A stretch of 64,000 nucleotides of DNA from Leifsonia tongyongensis (lineage in GTDB: Bacteria; Actinomycetota; Actinomycetes; Actinomycetales; Microbacteriaceae): positions 620,001 through 684,000 of the forward strand of contig NZ_JAAGWY010000001.1 of assembly GCF_010686705.1 (NCBI RefSeq), given 5' to 3'. This document shows, piece after piece, positions 18,556-28,062 of the stretch; position 1 is the first letter of the stretch, and every line of letters begins with the position of its first letter. The notes under the pieces were generated by a model, which was not told the origin of the DNA, did not search any database, and saw only the letters and a list, made by a program, of their open reading frames with translations. A program made the translations under genes and the position numbers.

Positions 18556-18776
18556 AGATGTTTTCCTGGGTTGTCTTGTGTGCATGACTGAACGCACGAC
18601 GATTCGTCGTGGTCATAAGAAACCCGGGCAAGCCTTTGGCCGGGACCGTTCACATACAGTGATCATTCGCCCGCCGATTGGCGGTGAAACCGGCCCACCT
18701 GACTTACAAACCCATCCGCGAACAATCGCGGTGTCAAGAGCCGACCTTCCTACGTTACCGGATGGCGGCTGGGAAG
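18556..18776 (-). promoter_or_regulatory. Promoter and structured 5' leader of the DEAD-box gene
   Basis: This gap separates the helicase from the downstream end of ltrA. A TTGACA at about 18731-18736 on the minus strand is a -35 candidate. The rest holds several perfect inverted repeats: ACGACGATTCGTCGT at 18596-18610, CCGCC/GGCGG near 18671-18684, and CCGCGAACAATCGCGG at 18716-18731. A CCCGGG/CCGGG stem near 18627-18646 adds to these. A long folded leader is common for cold-induced RNA helicases; here it is inferred. Confidence 0.45.
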
Positions 18777-19892
18777 TCACGGTGACTTCTGCGAATCGCG
18801 TTTCCATTCGAGGGCGATCACGGCAACCACGATCACGAGCAAGACGAGCAGTTGCCATGCCACCGGCACGGCAAGGCCGAGAAGGATGCTCGCTGCAGCG
18901 AGCGCCGCGCCCGCATACCGGAGTGCCGCCGGGCCGAGTTCCAGCTCCTGGCGGTAACGCGCATCCCCGACCAGATAGAGCGCGACGCCCGACCCCAGCA
19001 GGATCGCGGCGACCGGCGGAGCGACCGCGAAGACGTTCCCGATCGACAGTTTCACGCCGGCCGCGAGCAGGATCAGTCCGAAGATCATCACGAAATGGTC
19101 CAGGCCGAACGCGGTGAGGGCGAGATACGACCGTCTGCGGCTCGGTGTTTCGGTCATGCTGCGACCGGCACGCTCGTCGTCGCCGGTGAAATAGCACCAC
19201 CAGAGGGCCGCGACGATTCCGACGCAGAGAACCGTTCCGACGAGGATGCCGAGGTCGAACGCGTGGCTTCCGGCCCCAACACCGACCGACACGATCGACT
19301 CGCCGAAGGCGATGATCATCAGCAGGCCGTGCCGCTCCACGAAGTGCGAGGCCCCGATGTCGAAACCCGCCGGCCCGACCGTGAACGACGTCAGGATCAT
19401 CACCAGGATCGCGAGTGAGAAGAGGATCCAGTCGGCCGGCCCGGTCACGAACCCCGCCCACACCACCAGGAGCGCTCCGGCGACATTGAACGGAACAACG
19501 CGCAGCATCGAGCGCGCGGAGCCCGCCGCCCCGAACTTCGCGAAGAGCGTGAAATGGATGAGGACGATCGCGAGGTACGCGAATCCGAACAGGATCCCGG
19601 ACGCACCGAACGCCTCCGGGATCGCCACCGCCAGCAACAGGAAGGCGATCATCGCCGAGACGAGCCCTATGCGGAGGCCCGCCCCTTCGCCCGACTGATT
19701 GGTCAGCCACGCGAACGCGTCGTACATCCACCACACCACAGCCATGGTCAGCGCCGCCTGCGCGACGCCGGTGACATTCGGATGCGCGACCACGATCTCC
19801 GTCACCTGAGTGATCGTGAACACGAACACCAGGTCGAAGAGGAGTTCCACCGACGACACTCGTTCGGCGGCGCGTTCGAGGCGTTGGGCCAT
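18777..19892 (-). CDS. ltrA: Low temperature requirement protein A (LtrA) family membrane protein
   Basis: 371 residues, about 10-12 hydrophobic helices. Family signatures: RVSSVELLFDLVFVFTITQVTE at the start, FVERHGLLMIIAFGESIVSVGVGAG in the middle, and WWCYFTGDDERAG. LtrA proteins were named from a Listeria low-temperature growth mutant; their biochemical role is unknown. It neighbours a probable cold-type RNA helicase, which may be coincidence. The ATG has no strong ribosome site. Divergent from a GNAT gene 37 bp away. Confidence 0.9.
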   Translation of the reverse strand: MAQRLERAAERVSSVELLFDLVFVFTITQVTEIVVAHPNVTGVAQAALTMAVVWWMYDAFAWLTNQSGEGAGLRIGLVSAMIAFLLLAVAIPEAFGASGILFGFAYLAIVLIHFTLFAKFGAAGSARSMLRVVPFNVAGALLVVWAGFVTGPADWILFSLAILVMILTSFTVGPAGFDIGASHFVERHGLLMIIAFGESIVSVGVGAGSHAFDLGILVGTVLCVGIVAALWWCYFTGDDERAGRSMTETPSRRRSYLALTAFGLDHFVMIFGLILLAAGVKLSIGNVFAVAPPVAAILLGSGVALYLVGDARYRQELELGPAALRYAGAALAAASILLGLAVPVAWQLLVLLVIVVAVIALEWKRDSQKSP

Positions 19893-19929
19893 GCAGCGAG
19901 CGTAGCCGCGCCGCCGTTATCGTGGTGGG

Positions 19930-20409
19930 GTGACTTTGACCATCGCGATCGAGCCGCCGCGCACCCCCGGAATCGAGGAGCTGCTGCGCCTCGGCGACGA
20001 GTTCACGTTCTCGCTCTATCCGCCGGAGAGCTGCTACCTGCTCGATGTCGGCGAACTCGAGCGGCCCGGCGTCACGGTCTTCGTCGGTCGCGACGCGGCG
20101 GGGAGCGCACTCGGCATGGCGGCGCTCATCGAAAGGCCCGACCGCACGGCAGAACTGAAGCGGATGTTCGTGCACGAGGATGCGCGCGGCCAGGGCCTCG
20201 CATCCGCACTCATGGACCGGCTCGAGGCCGCCGCTTCCGAAGCCGGCGTGCAGACGATCCAGCTGGAGACGGGCCCGCTGCAGCACGCGGCCATCGCGCT
20301 GTACGAGAAGCGCGGCTACACGCGCATCCCCAATTTCGGCCCGTATGTCGGCGACCAGTTCAGCGTCTGCTACGCGAAGCCGCTCGCCGCTGCCGCCGCT
20401 GCCCACTGA
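19930..20409 (+). CDS. GNAT-family N-acetyltransferase
   Basis: 159 residues. The acetyl-CoA binding motif A is clear: AELKRMFVHEDARGQGLASALMDRLEAAA (R/Q-x-x-G-x-A signature RGQGLA), followed by TIQLETGPLQHAAIALYEKRGYTRIPNFGPY. The latter segment matches the PanZ/YjgM-like small-molecule GNAT type. GTG start at 19930. Transfers an acetyl group to an unknown amine substrate in the cytoplasm. Stands alone, followed by a palindromic element in the convergent spacer with the IclR gene. Confidence 0.9.
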   Translation: MTLTIAIEPPRTPGIEELLRLGDEFTFSLYPPESCYLLDVGELERPGVTVFVGRDAAGSALGMAALIERPDRTAELKRMFVHEDARGQGLASALMDRLEAAASEAGVQTIQLETGPLQHAAIALYEKRGYTRIPNFGPYVGDQFSVCYAKPLAAAAAAH

Positions 20410-20420
20410 TCCCGCGCCAC

Positions 20421-20482
20421 CCGCACTACTTACTTCCCACCGCACTAGCTGTACTTAGTGCGCTCGGACGCAATTAGTGCGG
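20421..20482. repeat. Nested palindrome, CCGCAC family
   Basis: Outer arms CCGCACTA (20421-20428) and TAGTGCGG (20475-20482) enclose inner arms CGCACTA (20441-20447) and TAGTGCG (20456-20462). It is the convergent spacer between the GNAT and IclR genes. The same organisation and related sequence occur at 43950-44030 and 61074-61139. Confidence 0.75.
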
Positions 20483-20512
20483 CGACCTCACCGTGCGTCC
20501 GGCATACCAGAC

Positions 20513-21286
20513 TCAGACGGGCAGCCCGCGGATGCGCCGCGACAGCTCCGCAGCCGCCGCCGTGACCTGCGCCGCCAGCTCCGCCCACTCGTCGTGCGAA
20601 ATGTTCTCCCGCGGAAACGTGATCGCGATCCCGGCCGCCGGCCACCCGGCATGGTCGCGCACCGGCACGGCCACCGACGCGAAACCGGGCGTCACCTCGC
20701 CGTCCTCGGTCGCGTAGCCGTCGGCGCGCACCCGTTCGAGGATGCGCTTCAGCGCCCCATACGTGTGGGGCTCTCCCCCGTTCCGGTCGACGAACGCCGC
20801 CGCGTCCGGGTACAGCGCCCGCACCTGCCCGGCCGGCAAGGTCGCCAGGAGCGCCCGCCCGCTCGCCGTGAGGTGACTCGGCAGCCGCACCCCCACGTCC
20901 GTCACCAGCCGAGGGCGACGCGGAGCGCGCTCCTCGACGATGTAGACCACGTCGCGACCGTGAAGCACGGCGAGATGCCCGGACTCGCCGATGCGGTCGA
21001 CGAGCCCGGCGAGGATGGGACGCCCCAGCCGGCTCAGCGGCTCCTGCCGCGAGAACGCCGAACTCAGTTCGTAGGAGCGGACTCCCAGCCCGTAGCGGCG
21101 CGCCTCGGGTAGGTGCAGCACGAAGCCGTGGTCGACGAGCACCGCGAGCAGGTGGTACACGGTCGAGCGGGGCAGGTCGAGGGACGAGGCGATCGTCGCC
21201 GCAGGCACCGGACCGCGCTGGGCCGCGAGGAAGCTGAGCACCTGGAGCGTGTTCTCCGCTGCGGGCACCTTCGAGCTCCCGGCCAC
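20513..21286 (-). CDS. IclR-family regulator of the hut cluster
   Basis: 257 residues. N-terminal winged helix: ENTLQVLSFLAAQRGPVPAATIASSLDLPRSTVYHLLAVLVDHGFV; C-terminal effector domain with GRDVVYIVEE, SHLTASGRALLATLP, and the closing ITFPRENISHDEWAELAAQV. GTG start at 21286 has GGAGG six bases upstream. Divergent from hutH with an 82-bp gap containing a GAATTC-centred palindrome, so it probably regulates histidine use in response to histidine, urocanate or a downstream product. hut genes in other bacteria often use HutC or HutP; an IclR controller is seen in actinobacteria. Confidence 0.92.
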   Translation of the reverse strand: MAGSSKVPAAENTLQVLSFLAAQRGPVPAATIASSLDLPRSTVYHLLAVLVDHGFVLHLPEARRYGLGVRSYELSSAFSRQEPLSRLGRPILAGLVDRIGESGHLAVLHGRDVVYIVEERAPRRPRLVTDVGVRLPSHLTASGRALLATLPAGQVRALYPDAAAFVDRNGGEPHTYGALKRILERVRADGYATEDGEVTPGFASVAVPVRDHAGWPAAGIAITFPRENISHDEWAELAAQVTAAAAELSRRIRGLPV

Positions 21287-21298
21287 GCGCACCTCCCG

Positions 21299-21312
21299 TC
21301 TGGAATTCAAGA
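21299..21312. promoter_or_regulatory. Candidate IclR operator between iclR and hutH
   Basis: TCTGGAATTCAAGA reads as TCT-n-GAATTC-n-AGA, a 14-bp palindrome placed between the two divergent genes, 13 bp before the iclR start. Its length and A/T-centred symmetry suit an IclR dimer. Inference. Confidence 0.5.
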
Positions 21313-21368
21313 CACCGAGCAGTGTATCCGGATTGTGCGCGCCATCGCGCTGGTGTGGGATCGAGAGC

Positions 21369-22922
21369 ATGACCACCATCACGTCCGTGGGCCGCGTCTC
21401 CGTCGGCGTCGGCCCCCTCACCATCGCGGACGTCGTCGCCGTCGCCCGCCACGACGCCCCCGTCGAACTCGACCTTGCCGCCCTGGACGCGGTCGAGGCA
21501 TCCCGCGCCATCATCGAAGCCCTCGCCGACGACACCGAGCCGCACTACGGCATCTCGACCGGCTTCGGCGCGCTCGCCACCACGTTCATCCCCGCCGACC
21601 GCCGCGCCCAGCTCCAGGCCAGCCTCGTCCGGTCGCACGCCGCCGGCTCCGGTCCCGAGGTCGAACGCGAAGTCGTGCGCGCCCTCATGCTGCTCCGCCT
21701 CTCCACCCTGATGACCGGCCGCACCGGCGCGCGCCGCACCACGGTCGAGACGTACGCCGCCCTGCTCAACGCCGGCATCACCCCGATCGTGCGCGAGTAC
21801 GGATCGCTCGGATGCTCCGGCGACCTCGCTCCTCTCGCGCACTGCGCCCTCGCGGCGATGGGCGAGGGCCAGGTTCGCGTGGCCGGCGAACTCGTCGACG
21901 CGGCCGACGCGCTCGCTGCTGCCGGCATCCAGCCCCTCCGCCTCGCCGAGAAGGAGGGCCTCGCCCTCATCAACGGCACCGACGGGATGCTCGGGATGCT
22001 CGCTCTCGCCGCCCACGACCTCGCAGCCCTCCTCACGACGGCCGACATCGCCGCCGCGATGAGCGTCGAAGCGCTCATGGGGACGGATGCCGTCTTCGCC
22101 GACGACCTGCAGCGCCTGCGTCCGCAGCACGGCCAGGCCCTCGCCGCCGCGAACTTCCGCGCGGTGCTCGCCGGCTCCCCCATCGTCGCCAGCCACAAGG
22201 GTCCCGAGTGCACCCGGGTGCAGGACGCCTACTCGTTGCGCTGCGCACCCCAGGTCCACGGGGCGGCTCGCGACACTCTGGGACACGCCGAACTCGTCGC
22301 TGAGCGCGAGCTCGCCTCCGCCGTGGACAATCCCGTGCTGACCCTCGACGGCCGCGTGGAGTCGAACGGCAACTTCCACGGTGCGCCTGTCGCCTACGTG
22401 CTCGACTTCCTGGCCATCGCGGCCGCTGATGTCGCCAGCATGTCGGAGCGCCGCACCGACCGCTTCCTCGACCCGGCGCGCAACCAGGGCCTCACGCCGT
22501 TCCTGGCGCACGAGGTGGGCGTCGACTCCGGCCTGATGATCGCCCAGTACACCGCCGCCGGCATCGTCTCCGAGCTGAAGCGCCTCGCCGCGCCCGCCTC
22601 GGTCGACTCGATCCCGTCGTCGGCGATGCAGGAGGACCACGTCTCGATGGGGTGGGCGGCCGCACGCAAACTGCGCCGCAGCCTCGACGGGCTCGGTCGC
22701 GTCCTCGCCATCGAGATCATGACGGCGGCCCGTGGAGCCGAGCTCCGTGCGCCCCTGCTTCCGGGTGCGGCGACCGGCGCCGTGCTCGCCGCCGTCCGCG
22801 AGGTCGCCGCCGGCCCCGGCCCCGACCGCTACCTCTCGCCCGAGATCGAAGCCGTCGTCGCGCTCGTGCAGGAGGGGCGCATCCTCGCCGCCGCCGAAGC
22901 CGTCACCGGCCCGCTGAACTGA
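21369..22922 (+). CDS. hutH: Histidine ammonia-lyase
   Basis: 517 residues. Deaminates L-histidine to urocanate, first step of histidine breakdown. Family motifs: [12 protein letters not shown] (60-70), and the cofactor loop [16 protein letters not shown] (about 143-158), in which Cys149-Ser150-Gly151 take the place of the textbook Ala-Ser-Gly that cyclises to the MIO electrophile. A Cys at that position is, to my knowledge, usual in actinobacterial HutH. Other marks: [31 protein letters not shown]. Starts at ATG 21369. First gene of hutHUI. Confidence 0.96.
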   Translation: MTTITSVGRVSVGVGPLTIADVVAVARHDAPVELDLAALDAVEASRAIIEALADDTEPHYGISTGFGALATTFIPADRRAQLQASLVRSHAAGSGPEVEREVVRALMLLRLSTLMTGRTGARRTTVETYAALLNAGITPIVREYGSLGCSGDLAPLAHCALAAMGEGQVRVAGELVDAADALAAAGIQPLRLAEKEGLALINGTDGMLGMLALAAHDLAALLTTADIAAAMSVEALMGTDAVFADDLQRLRPQHGQALAAANFRAVLAGSPIVASHKGPECTRVQDAYSLRCAPQVHGAARDTLGHAELVAERELASAVDNPVLTLDGRVESNGNFHGAPVAYVLDFLAIAAADVASMSERRTDRFLDPARNQGLTPFLAHEVGVDSGLMIAQYTAAGIVSELKRLAAPASVDSIPSSAMQEDHVSMGWAAARKLRRSLDGLGRVLAIEIMTAARGAELRAPLLPGAATGAVLAAVREVAAGPGPDRYLSPEIEAVVALVQEGRILAAAEAVTGPLN

Positions 22923-22951
22923 CCCACATCCCCCTTAAGAAGGAGCACACC

Positions 22952-24607
22952 ATGTCGGGACCCCGTGAAGTCCGCGCGTCGCGCGGCACCACCCTGACCG
23001 CCAAGTCGTGGCAGACGGAGGGTCCCCTCCGCATGCTGATGAACAACCTCGACCCCGAGGTCGCCGAACGGCCCGACGATCTGGTCGTCTACGGCGGCAC
23101 CGGCAAGGCGGCGCGCAACTGGGATGCGTACGACGCCATCGTGCGCACCCTCACGACGCTCGAAGCCGACGAGACCCTGCTCGTGCAGTCCGGCAAGCCG
23201 GTGGGCGTGTTCCGCACGCACGAGTGGGCGCCGCGGGTGCTCATCGCCAACTCGAACCTGGTGGGCGACTGGGCGACCTGGCCGGAGTTCCGCCGCCTCG
23301 AGGCGCTGGGGCTGACGATGTACGGGCAGATGACGGCCGGCTCGTGGATCTACATCGGCACCCAGGGCATCCTGCAGGGCACGTACGAGACGTTCGCCGC
23401 GATCGCCGCGAAGCGGTTCGGGGGCACGCTCGCCGGCACCCTCACCCTGACCGGCGGCGCCGGTGGGATGGGCGGGGCCCAGCCGCTCGCTGTGACCATG
23501 AACGAGGGCGTCGTGCTCATCGTCGACGTCGACGTCACGCGCCTGCAGCGCCGGGTCGACCACGGGTACCTGGATGAGCTCACCGACGACCTCGACGACG
23601 CGGTCGCCCGGGTGCTCGCTGCCAAGGAAGCGCGCCGCCCGCTCAGTGTCGGCTTCGTCGGCAACGCGGCGACCGTCTTCCCCGAGCTGCTCGCCCGCGG
23701 TGTCGCGATCGACATCGTCACCGACCAGACGAGCGCTCACGACCCGCTCAGTTACCTGCCCGAGGGGATCTCGGTCGCCGAATGGCACGACGTGGCCGCA
23801 GCCGACCCGGTGGACTTCACCCTGCGCGCCCGGGCCTCGATGGCGAAGCACGTGAAGGCCATGGTCGAGTTCCAGGATGCGGGGGCCGAGGTCTTCGACT
23901 ACGGCAACTCGATCCGTGCCGAGGCGCAGCTCGGAGGGTACGAGCGGGCGTTCGAGTTCCCCGGGTTCGTGCCCGCCTACATCCGCCCGCTGTTCGCCGA
24001 AGGCAAGGGTCCGTTCCGGTGGGCCGCGCTCTCGGGCGACCCGGCCGACATCGCTGCGACGGACCGCGCGATCCTCGAACTGTTCCCCGAGGACGAGCAC
24101 CTGCGCCGCTGGATCACCCAGGCCGGTGAGAAGGTGCACTTCGAAGGCCTGCCCGCTCGCATCTGCTGGCTCGGTTACAAGGAGCGTCACCTCGCCGGGC
24201 TCAAGTTCAATGAGATGGTCGCCAGCGGCGAGCTGAGCGCACCGGTCGTCATCGGGCGCGACCACCTCGACTCCGGCTCCGTCGCGTCGCCGTACCGCGA
24301 GACGGAGGCCATGGCGGACGGCTCGGATGCGATCGCCGACTGGCCGCTCCTCAATGCGCTGCTCAACACCGCATCCGGAGCGACCTGGGTGTCGATCCAC
24401 CACGGCGGTGGCGTCGGCATCGGCCGGTCCATCCACGCCGGCCAGGTCGTCGTCGCCGACGGCACCCCGCTCGCCGCCGAGAAGATCGAACGCGTGCTCA
24501 CCAACGACCCGGGTACAGGCGTCATGAGGCACGTCGACGCCGGCTACGAACGGGCGGCCGAGGTGGCGCGTGAGCGCGGTCTGCGCGTCCCCATGATGGA
24601 AGACTGA
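22952..24607 (+). CDS. hutU: Urocanate hydratase
   Basis: 551 residues, the usual length. Converts urocanate to imidazolonepropionate using tightly bound NAD+. Motifs: [37 protein letters not shown], the NAD-binding [28 protein letters not shown], and [11 protein letters not shown]-like [16 protein letters not shown] followed by [19 protein letters not shown]. Strong ribosome site AAGGAG at 22939-22944. 29 bp after hutH, and 5 bp before hutI, so one transcript. Confidence 0.97.
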   Translation: MSGPREVRASRGTTLTAKSWQTEGPLRMLMNNLDPEVAERPDDLVVYGGTGKAARNWDAYDAIVRTLTTLEADETLLVQSGKPVGVFRTHEWAPRVLIANSNLVGDWATWPEFRRLEALGLTMYGQMTAGSWIYIGTQGILQGTYETFAAIAAKRFGGTLAGTLTLTGGAGGMGGAQPLAVTMNEGVVLIVDVDVTRLQRRVDHGYLDELTDDLDDAVARVLAAKEARRPLSVGFVGNAATVFPELLARGVAIDIVTDQTSAHDPLSYLPEGISVAEWHDVAAADPVDFTLRARASMAKHVKAMVEFQDAGAEVFDYGNSIRAEAQLGGYERAFEFPGFVPAYIRPLFAEGKGPFRWAALSGDPADIAATDRAILELFPEDEHLRRWITQAGEKVHFEGLPARICWLGYKERHLAGLKFNEMVASGELSAPVVIGRDHLDSGSVASPYRETEAMADGSDAIADWPLLNALLNTASGATWVSIHHGGGVGIGRSIHAGQVVVADGTPLAAEKIERVLTNDPGTGVMRHVDAGYERAAEVARERGLRVPMMED

Positions 24608-24612
24608 GCGGC

Positions 24613-25806
24613 GTGACCCGCGAACTCCTCACCGGCATCGGCCAGCTCGTCACGAACGATCCGGCAGACCCCGCTGCGACCGGCGTCGACCGGCTCGGTC
24701 TGGTGGCGGATGCCGCGGTGCTGATCGAGGAGGGCCGCGTCGCGTGGGTGGGGAACGCATCCGCCGCCCCCGCTGCCGCCCGTGCGGCCGAGGTCGTGAC
24801 GGACCTCGGCGGGGCGACGGTCATCCCCGGGTTCGTGGACTCGCACAGCCACCTCGTGTTCGCGGGGGACCGGTCGGCCGAGTTCGAGGCGCGGATGTCC
24901 GGCACGCCGTACACCGCCGGCGGGATCCGCAGCACGGTGGCGGCGACCCGTGCGGCGAGCGATTCGGAGTTGCTGGCGAGGCTGCGGGGATTCATCCGCG
25001 AGCTGCACCGCCAGGGGACGACGACCGTCGAGATCAAGAGCGGGTACGGGCTGAGCGTGCACGACGAGGAGCGGCTGGTCGCTCTTGCTGCATCCGTGAC
25101 CGACGAGGTGACCTTCCTCGGTGCGCACGTCGTCCCGACCGACTACGCCGCCGACCCCGACGCCTACGTCGACCTCGTCACCGGCCCCATGCTCGACGCG
25201 TGCGCACCGCACGCCCGCTGGATCGACGTTTTCTGCGAGACGGGCGCATTCACCGTGGAGCAATCGCGGCGCATCCTCGAGGCGGGCGCCGTGCGGGGAC
25301 TCGGGCTGCGCGTGCACGCCAGCCAGCTCGGCCCCGGCGAAGGCGTGCAGCTCGCCGTGTCGCTCGGAGCGGCGAGCGTGGACCACTGCACCTACCTGAC
25401 CGACGCCGACATCGCTGCGCTGGCCGGGTCATCCACGGTAACCACCCTGCTGCCGGGGGTCGAGTTCTCGACCCGCCAGCCGTACCCGGATGCGCGCCGC
25501 CTCATCGACGCGGGCGTCACCGTCGCGATCGCGTGCGACTGCAACCCCGGCTCGTCGTTCACCTCGTCGATGCCGTTCTGCATCGCCGTCGCCGTGCGCG
25601 ACATGGGCATGACGCCTGCCGAAGCCCTCTGGTCGGCGACGGCCGGCGGGGCAGCGGCGCTGCGGCGGTCGGACATTGGCCGGGTCGCCGTCGGGGCGCG
25701 GGCGGACCTGGCCGCGCTGGCCGCGCCGTCGTATGTGCACCTCGCGTACCGGCCGGGCGTGCCGCTCGTCTCCGCGACCTGGAAGGACGGCGTGCGCGTC
25801 GCGTGA
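24613..25806 (+). CDS. hutI: Imidazolonepropionase
   Basis: 397 residues. Amidohydrolase that opens imidazolonepropionate to N-formimidoyl-L-glutamate. Metal-binding motif [15 protein letters not shown] near residue 75; [13 protein letters not shown] and FLGAHVVP mid-protein; the [10 protein letters not shown] and [11 protein letters not shown] segments hold further metal/substrate residues. [14 protein letters not shown] follows near residue 312. GTG start six bases after the hutU stop, with no separate promoter room. Confidence 0.96.
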   Translation: MTRELLTGIGQLVTNDPADPAATGVDRLGLVADAAVLIEEGRVAWVGNASAAPAAARAAEVVTDLGGATVIPGFVDSHSHLVFAGDRSAEFEARMSGTPYTAGGIRSTVAATRAASDSELLARLRGFIRELHRQGTTTVEIKSGYGLSVHDEERLVALAASVTDEVTFLGAHVVPTDYAADPDAYVDLVTGPMLDACAPHARWIDVFCETGAFTVEQSRRILEAGAVRGLGLRVHASQLGPGEGVQLAVSLGAASVDHCTYLTDADIAALAGSSTVTTLLPGVEFSTRQPYPDARRLIDAGVTVAIACDCNPGSSFTSSMPFCIAVAVRDMGMTPAEALWSATAGGAAALRRSDIGRVAVGARADLAALAAPSYVHLAYRPGVPLVSATWKDGVRVA

Positions 25807-25837
25807 CGCGCCTCCCTTCCCCCGCCGCCCCACCTTC

Positions 25838-25937
25838 CGCCGAGAGTCCCCGTTACCGCCGAGTGTCGGCGAGAGTCGCCCGTAGCGCCGAGTGTCACCG
25901 CTGTGCCGGGTCAACTCGGCTGGAGCGGCGACTCTCG
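25838..25937. repeat. Tandem plus inverted repeat between hutI and hutG
   Basis: Two tandem 29-bp units start at 25838 and 25867, each made of a C-G-CCGAGAGTC-like half followed 19 bp later by CGCCGAGTGTC. The second unit is closed into a palindrome: CGAGAGTCGCC (25870-25880) pairs perfectly with GGCGACTCTCG (25927-25937). Inside, GCCGAGT (25887-25893) pairs with ACTCGGC (25914-25920). Lies between convergent genes. Confidence 0.75.
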
Positions 25938-25964
25938 ACGAGTCGCAGCCGGGCGGCGCGGCGG

Positions 25965-26945
25965 TCAGCGGGCGCAGAGGCCGGCAGCGAACTCGAGCAC
26001 GCAGAGGGCGGTGAGGCGCACAGTGCGGCCGTCCGGAGCATCCGCCGTGGCGTCGACCTCGGCCAGGTCGAGCGACCGCGCGGATGGATGCGCGCCCGCC
26101 GCGCGCGCCGCCTTGCGCAGCTCGTAAGCCGAGATTCCGCCGGGCACGGAGGCCGGGCATCCGGGAGCGACCGAGCGGTCGCAGACGTCGACGTCCAGGT
26201 CGACGTGGATGGGGCCGCCCGCGCTGCCGGCGAGCTCGAACGCCTCCGCCATCACGTCCTCGATCGGACGCCGGTGCAACTCGTCGCGGTGGATGACCGT
26301 GATGCCGAGGTCGCGGGCGCGCGCCGAGTACTCGGCAGAGTTCGCGAAATCGGCGATACCCACCTGGACGACCCGGTTCCCGTCCAGACCCGCCTCGATC
26401 AACCGGCGCACCGGTGACCCATTGCTGACACCGTCGCGCAGGTCGTGGTGCGCGTCGAGGGTGACGAGGCCGGCGGTGGAACGGTCGGCTCCCCACGCGC
26501 CGAGGGAGGCGGGGACCGTGAGGGCATTGTCGCCGCCGAGCGCGACGACCGCCGTCGAGCGGGCCGCTGCATCCGCCATCGCAGCGATCGCGCGGGCTTC
26601 GCCCTCGGGCCCGTCCGGCTCGGTGACGTCGCCCGCATCCACGATCGCGAGGTCTGCAAGGTTACGGGATGCCCCTTCAGTTCCGGGGCGGCCGCCCAGT
26701 CCACCGCGCTCTCGGCCGGTCCGATCGGCGCCACGGTCAGGCGTCACGTAGGCGCTGTAATAGCGGAGCGCGGCCCGGACCGCTGCAGGGGTCTCGCCTG
26801 CGCCCGTCTGCGAGAGCGAGGTACGCCAGGTCGGGATGCCGAGCAGCGCCAGGTCGAAACGCGCGTCTGCGGGGAATGCGCCCGGCGCCGGCCAGTCGCC
26901 GGTTCGCGGCCACAGCGGGTCGACGGAGAGCGCACGCGGAGTCAC
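25965..26945 (-). CDS. hutG: Formimidoylglutamase (arginase/agmatinase fold)
   Basis: About 326 residues. Ureohydrolase that splits formimidoylglutamate to glutamate and formamide, completing the hut pathway. Mn-binding motifs: GGDNALTVP, TLDAHHDLRDG, and VDLDVDVCDRSVAPG. The usual SFDVDxxD is represented by HVDLDVDVCDRS. Convergent with hutI rather than in the hutHUI transcript. Start uncertain: GTG 26945 gives TPRALSVDPLWPR, while GTG 26984 would add 13 residues; neither has a good ribosome site. Residues 85-105 form a Gly/Arg-rich loop that is longer than usual. Confidence 0.92.
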   Translation of the reverse strand: MTPRALSVDPLWPRTGDWPAPGAFPADARFDLALLGIPTWRTSLSQTGAGETPAAVRAALRYYSAYVTPDRGADRTGRERGGLGGRPGTEGASRNLADLAIVDAGDVTEPDGPEGEARAIAAMADAAARSTAVVALGGDNALTVPASLGAWGADRSTAGLVTLDAHHDLRDGVSNGSPVRRLIEAGLDGNRVVQVGIADFANSAEYSARARDLGITVIHRDELHRRPIEDVMAEAFELAGSAGGPIHVDLDVDVCDRSVAPGCPASVPGGISAYELRKAARAAGAHPSARSLDLAEVDATADAPDGRTVRLTALCVLEFAAGLCAR

Positions 26946-27037
26946 GCTGTCGAAGCTATCAAGGCCGATGCCCGACGGGAACACCCGCCGCGGCGCGCCT
27001 GTCTGGGATGACGGACGCGGACACCTTCTCCCTCAGC

Positions 27038-27382
27038 TCACGCCGCGCACTCCCGCGCGAACAGCCATCCAAACGCGCCCGCCCCAATCAGGCAGAGGGC
27101 GCACATCGTCCAGAGGAGCCTGCCCCCGTCCCGCGCGAGAGCGAGCCACGCACACACCGACGCCCCGGTGAGCGCCACAGCACCGCCGGAGACGAATTGC
27201 CTTGGGGTCCAGCCCGGTGATCCCGACTCGGGCAATCGCGGCCACACCCGAATCAGGACCGCGGCGTGCGGACCGACGAACAGTGAGATCACGAACCAGT
27301 TCATACCCGATCGGTTCATCCCTCGAGCCCATCGAGCGTTCAGCAAAGCCAGCACGAGCCAGTACCAACCGAAGTCTTCCAT
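27038..27382 (-). CDS. Small hypothetical membrane protein
   Basis: 114 residues with three or four hydrophobic segments (YWLVLALLNARW, WFVISLFVGPHAAVLI, SGGAVALTGASVCAWLALA, LLWTMCALCLIGAGAFGWLF) separated by basic loops. No family recognised. GGGAAGAG precedes the ATG. Divergent from a lipoprotein gene with a palindrome-rich, relatively AT-rich gap. The local GC content is lower than that of surrounding genes. Confidence 0.6.
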   Translation of the reverse strand: MEDFGWYWLVLALLNARWARGMNRSGMNWFVISLFVGPHAAVLIRVWPRLPESGSPGWTPRQFVSGGAVALTGASVCAWLALARDGGRLLWTMCALCLIGAGAFGWLFARECAA

Positions 27383-27414
27383 CGAACTCTTCCCTATAGT
27401 GCGTTTGTACCCCG

Positions 27415-27508
27415 GGTATTAATACCTGATACCGTATCGGAAGCTCATCGAAGCCCGAAGCCCGGACTGATCGCTCGGTGCGCTCGGACTCGCCTATCGC
27501 ACCGAGCG
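27415..27508. promoter_or_regulatory. Palindrome cluster in the divergent gap before the lipoprotein gene
   Basis: Three perfect inverted repeats occur in under 100 bp: GGTATTAATACC at 27415-27426, GATACCGTATC at 27429-27439, and CGCTCGGTGCG (27472-27482) with CGCACCGAGCG (27498-27508). The first two look like operator half-sites in a divergent promoter. The third could be a leader hairpin ahead of the lipoprotein start at 27535. Confidence 0.45.
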
Positions 27509-27534
27509 TCGGGGATCAAAGAGAGGCCGAAAAC

Positions 27535-28056
27535 ATGACATTCACCGCGAAGTTTCACACGCAGATCGCCCTGACCGCAGCGCTTTGCAGCGCCGTCGCG
27601 GCGCTGCTGACTGGATGCACGCACGAACCGGAGAGCGCCCGGCAAACCTCAAGCGGATCCATACGACTCGAGTCGCCACCGCCAGGCACTCGGTCCACGC
27701 AGCCTCTGACGCCGTCGAGCAACGTTGATTCGAACGTTCTCGATGACGCCCGGGACCTCGCCGTCCAGGCGTGCGGAGTGCTCCAGCAATCCGGGATGGA
27801 GGACGGGAAGCTACCCGAGGCCTACGTGCGAGCCGGGGCGCTTGCCGATCAAGCAGGCGCTGGTGACCCGATGTGGCAATACCTGGCCACCCATGTCCGA
27901 ACCTCGCAAGCGTCCTTCATCAAGGCAGGGTTGAGCGACTCGCAAGACGACTTCGAGCGGGATCAGCGGGACGCCGTGATACTGCACAAGGACTGCGTCG
28001 CGCTCGGCATTCCGCTTCTAGACGAGCATGGCGCCGGCTCGAACGAAGGGCGATGA
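27535..28056 (+). CDS. Hypothetical lipoprotein
   Basis: 173 residues. Lipoprotein signal with Cys28 (VAALLTGC), then a 35-residue Ser/Thr/Pro linker, then a helical domain (NVLDDARDLAVQACGVLQQSGMEDG, AYVRAGALADQAGAGDPMWQYLATHVRTSQASFIKAG). I recognise no family. Two Cys in the helical part could form a disulfide (VQACGV, HKDCVA). Six bases before the GTG of the FG-GAP repeat protein, so both are probably exported together. Lower GC than neighbours. Confidence 0.7.
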   Translation: MTFTAKFHTQIALTAALCSAVAALLTGCTHEPESARQTSSGSIRLESPPPGTRSTQPLTPSSNVDSNVLDDARDLAVQACGVLQQSGMEDGKLPEAYVRAGALADQAGAGDPMWQYLATHVRTSQASFIKAGLSDSQDDFERDQRDAVILHKDCVALGIPLLDEHGAGSNEGR

Positions 28057-28062
28057 CGCCAG

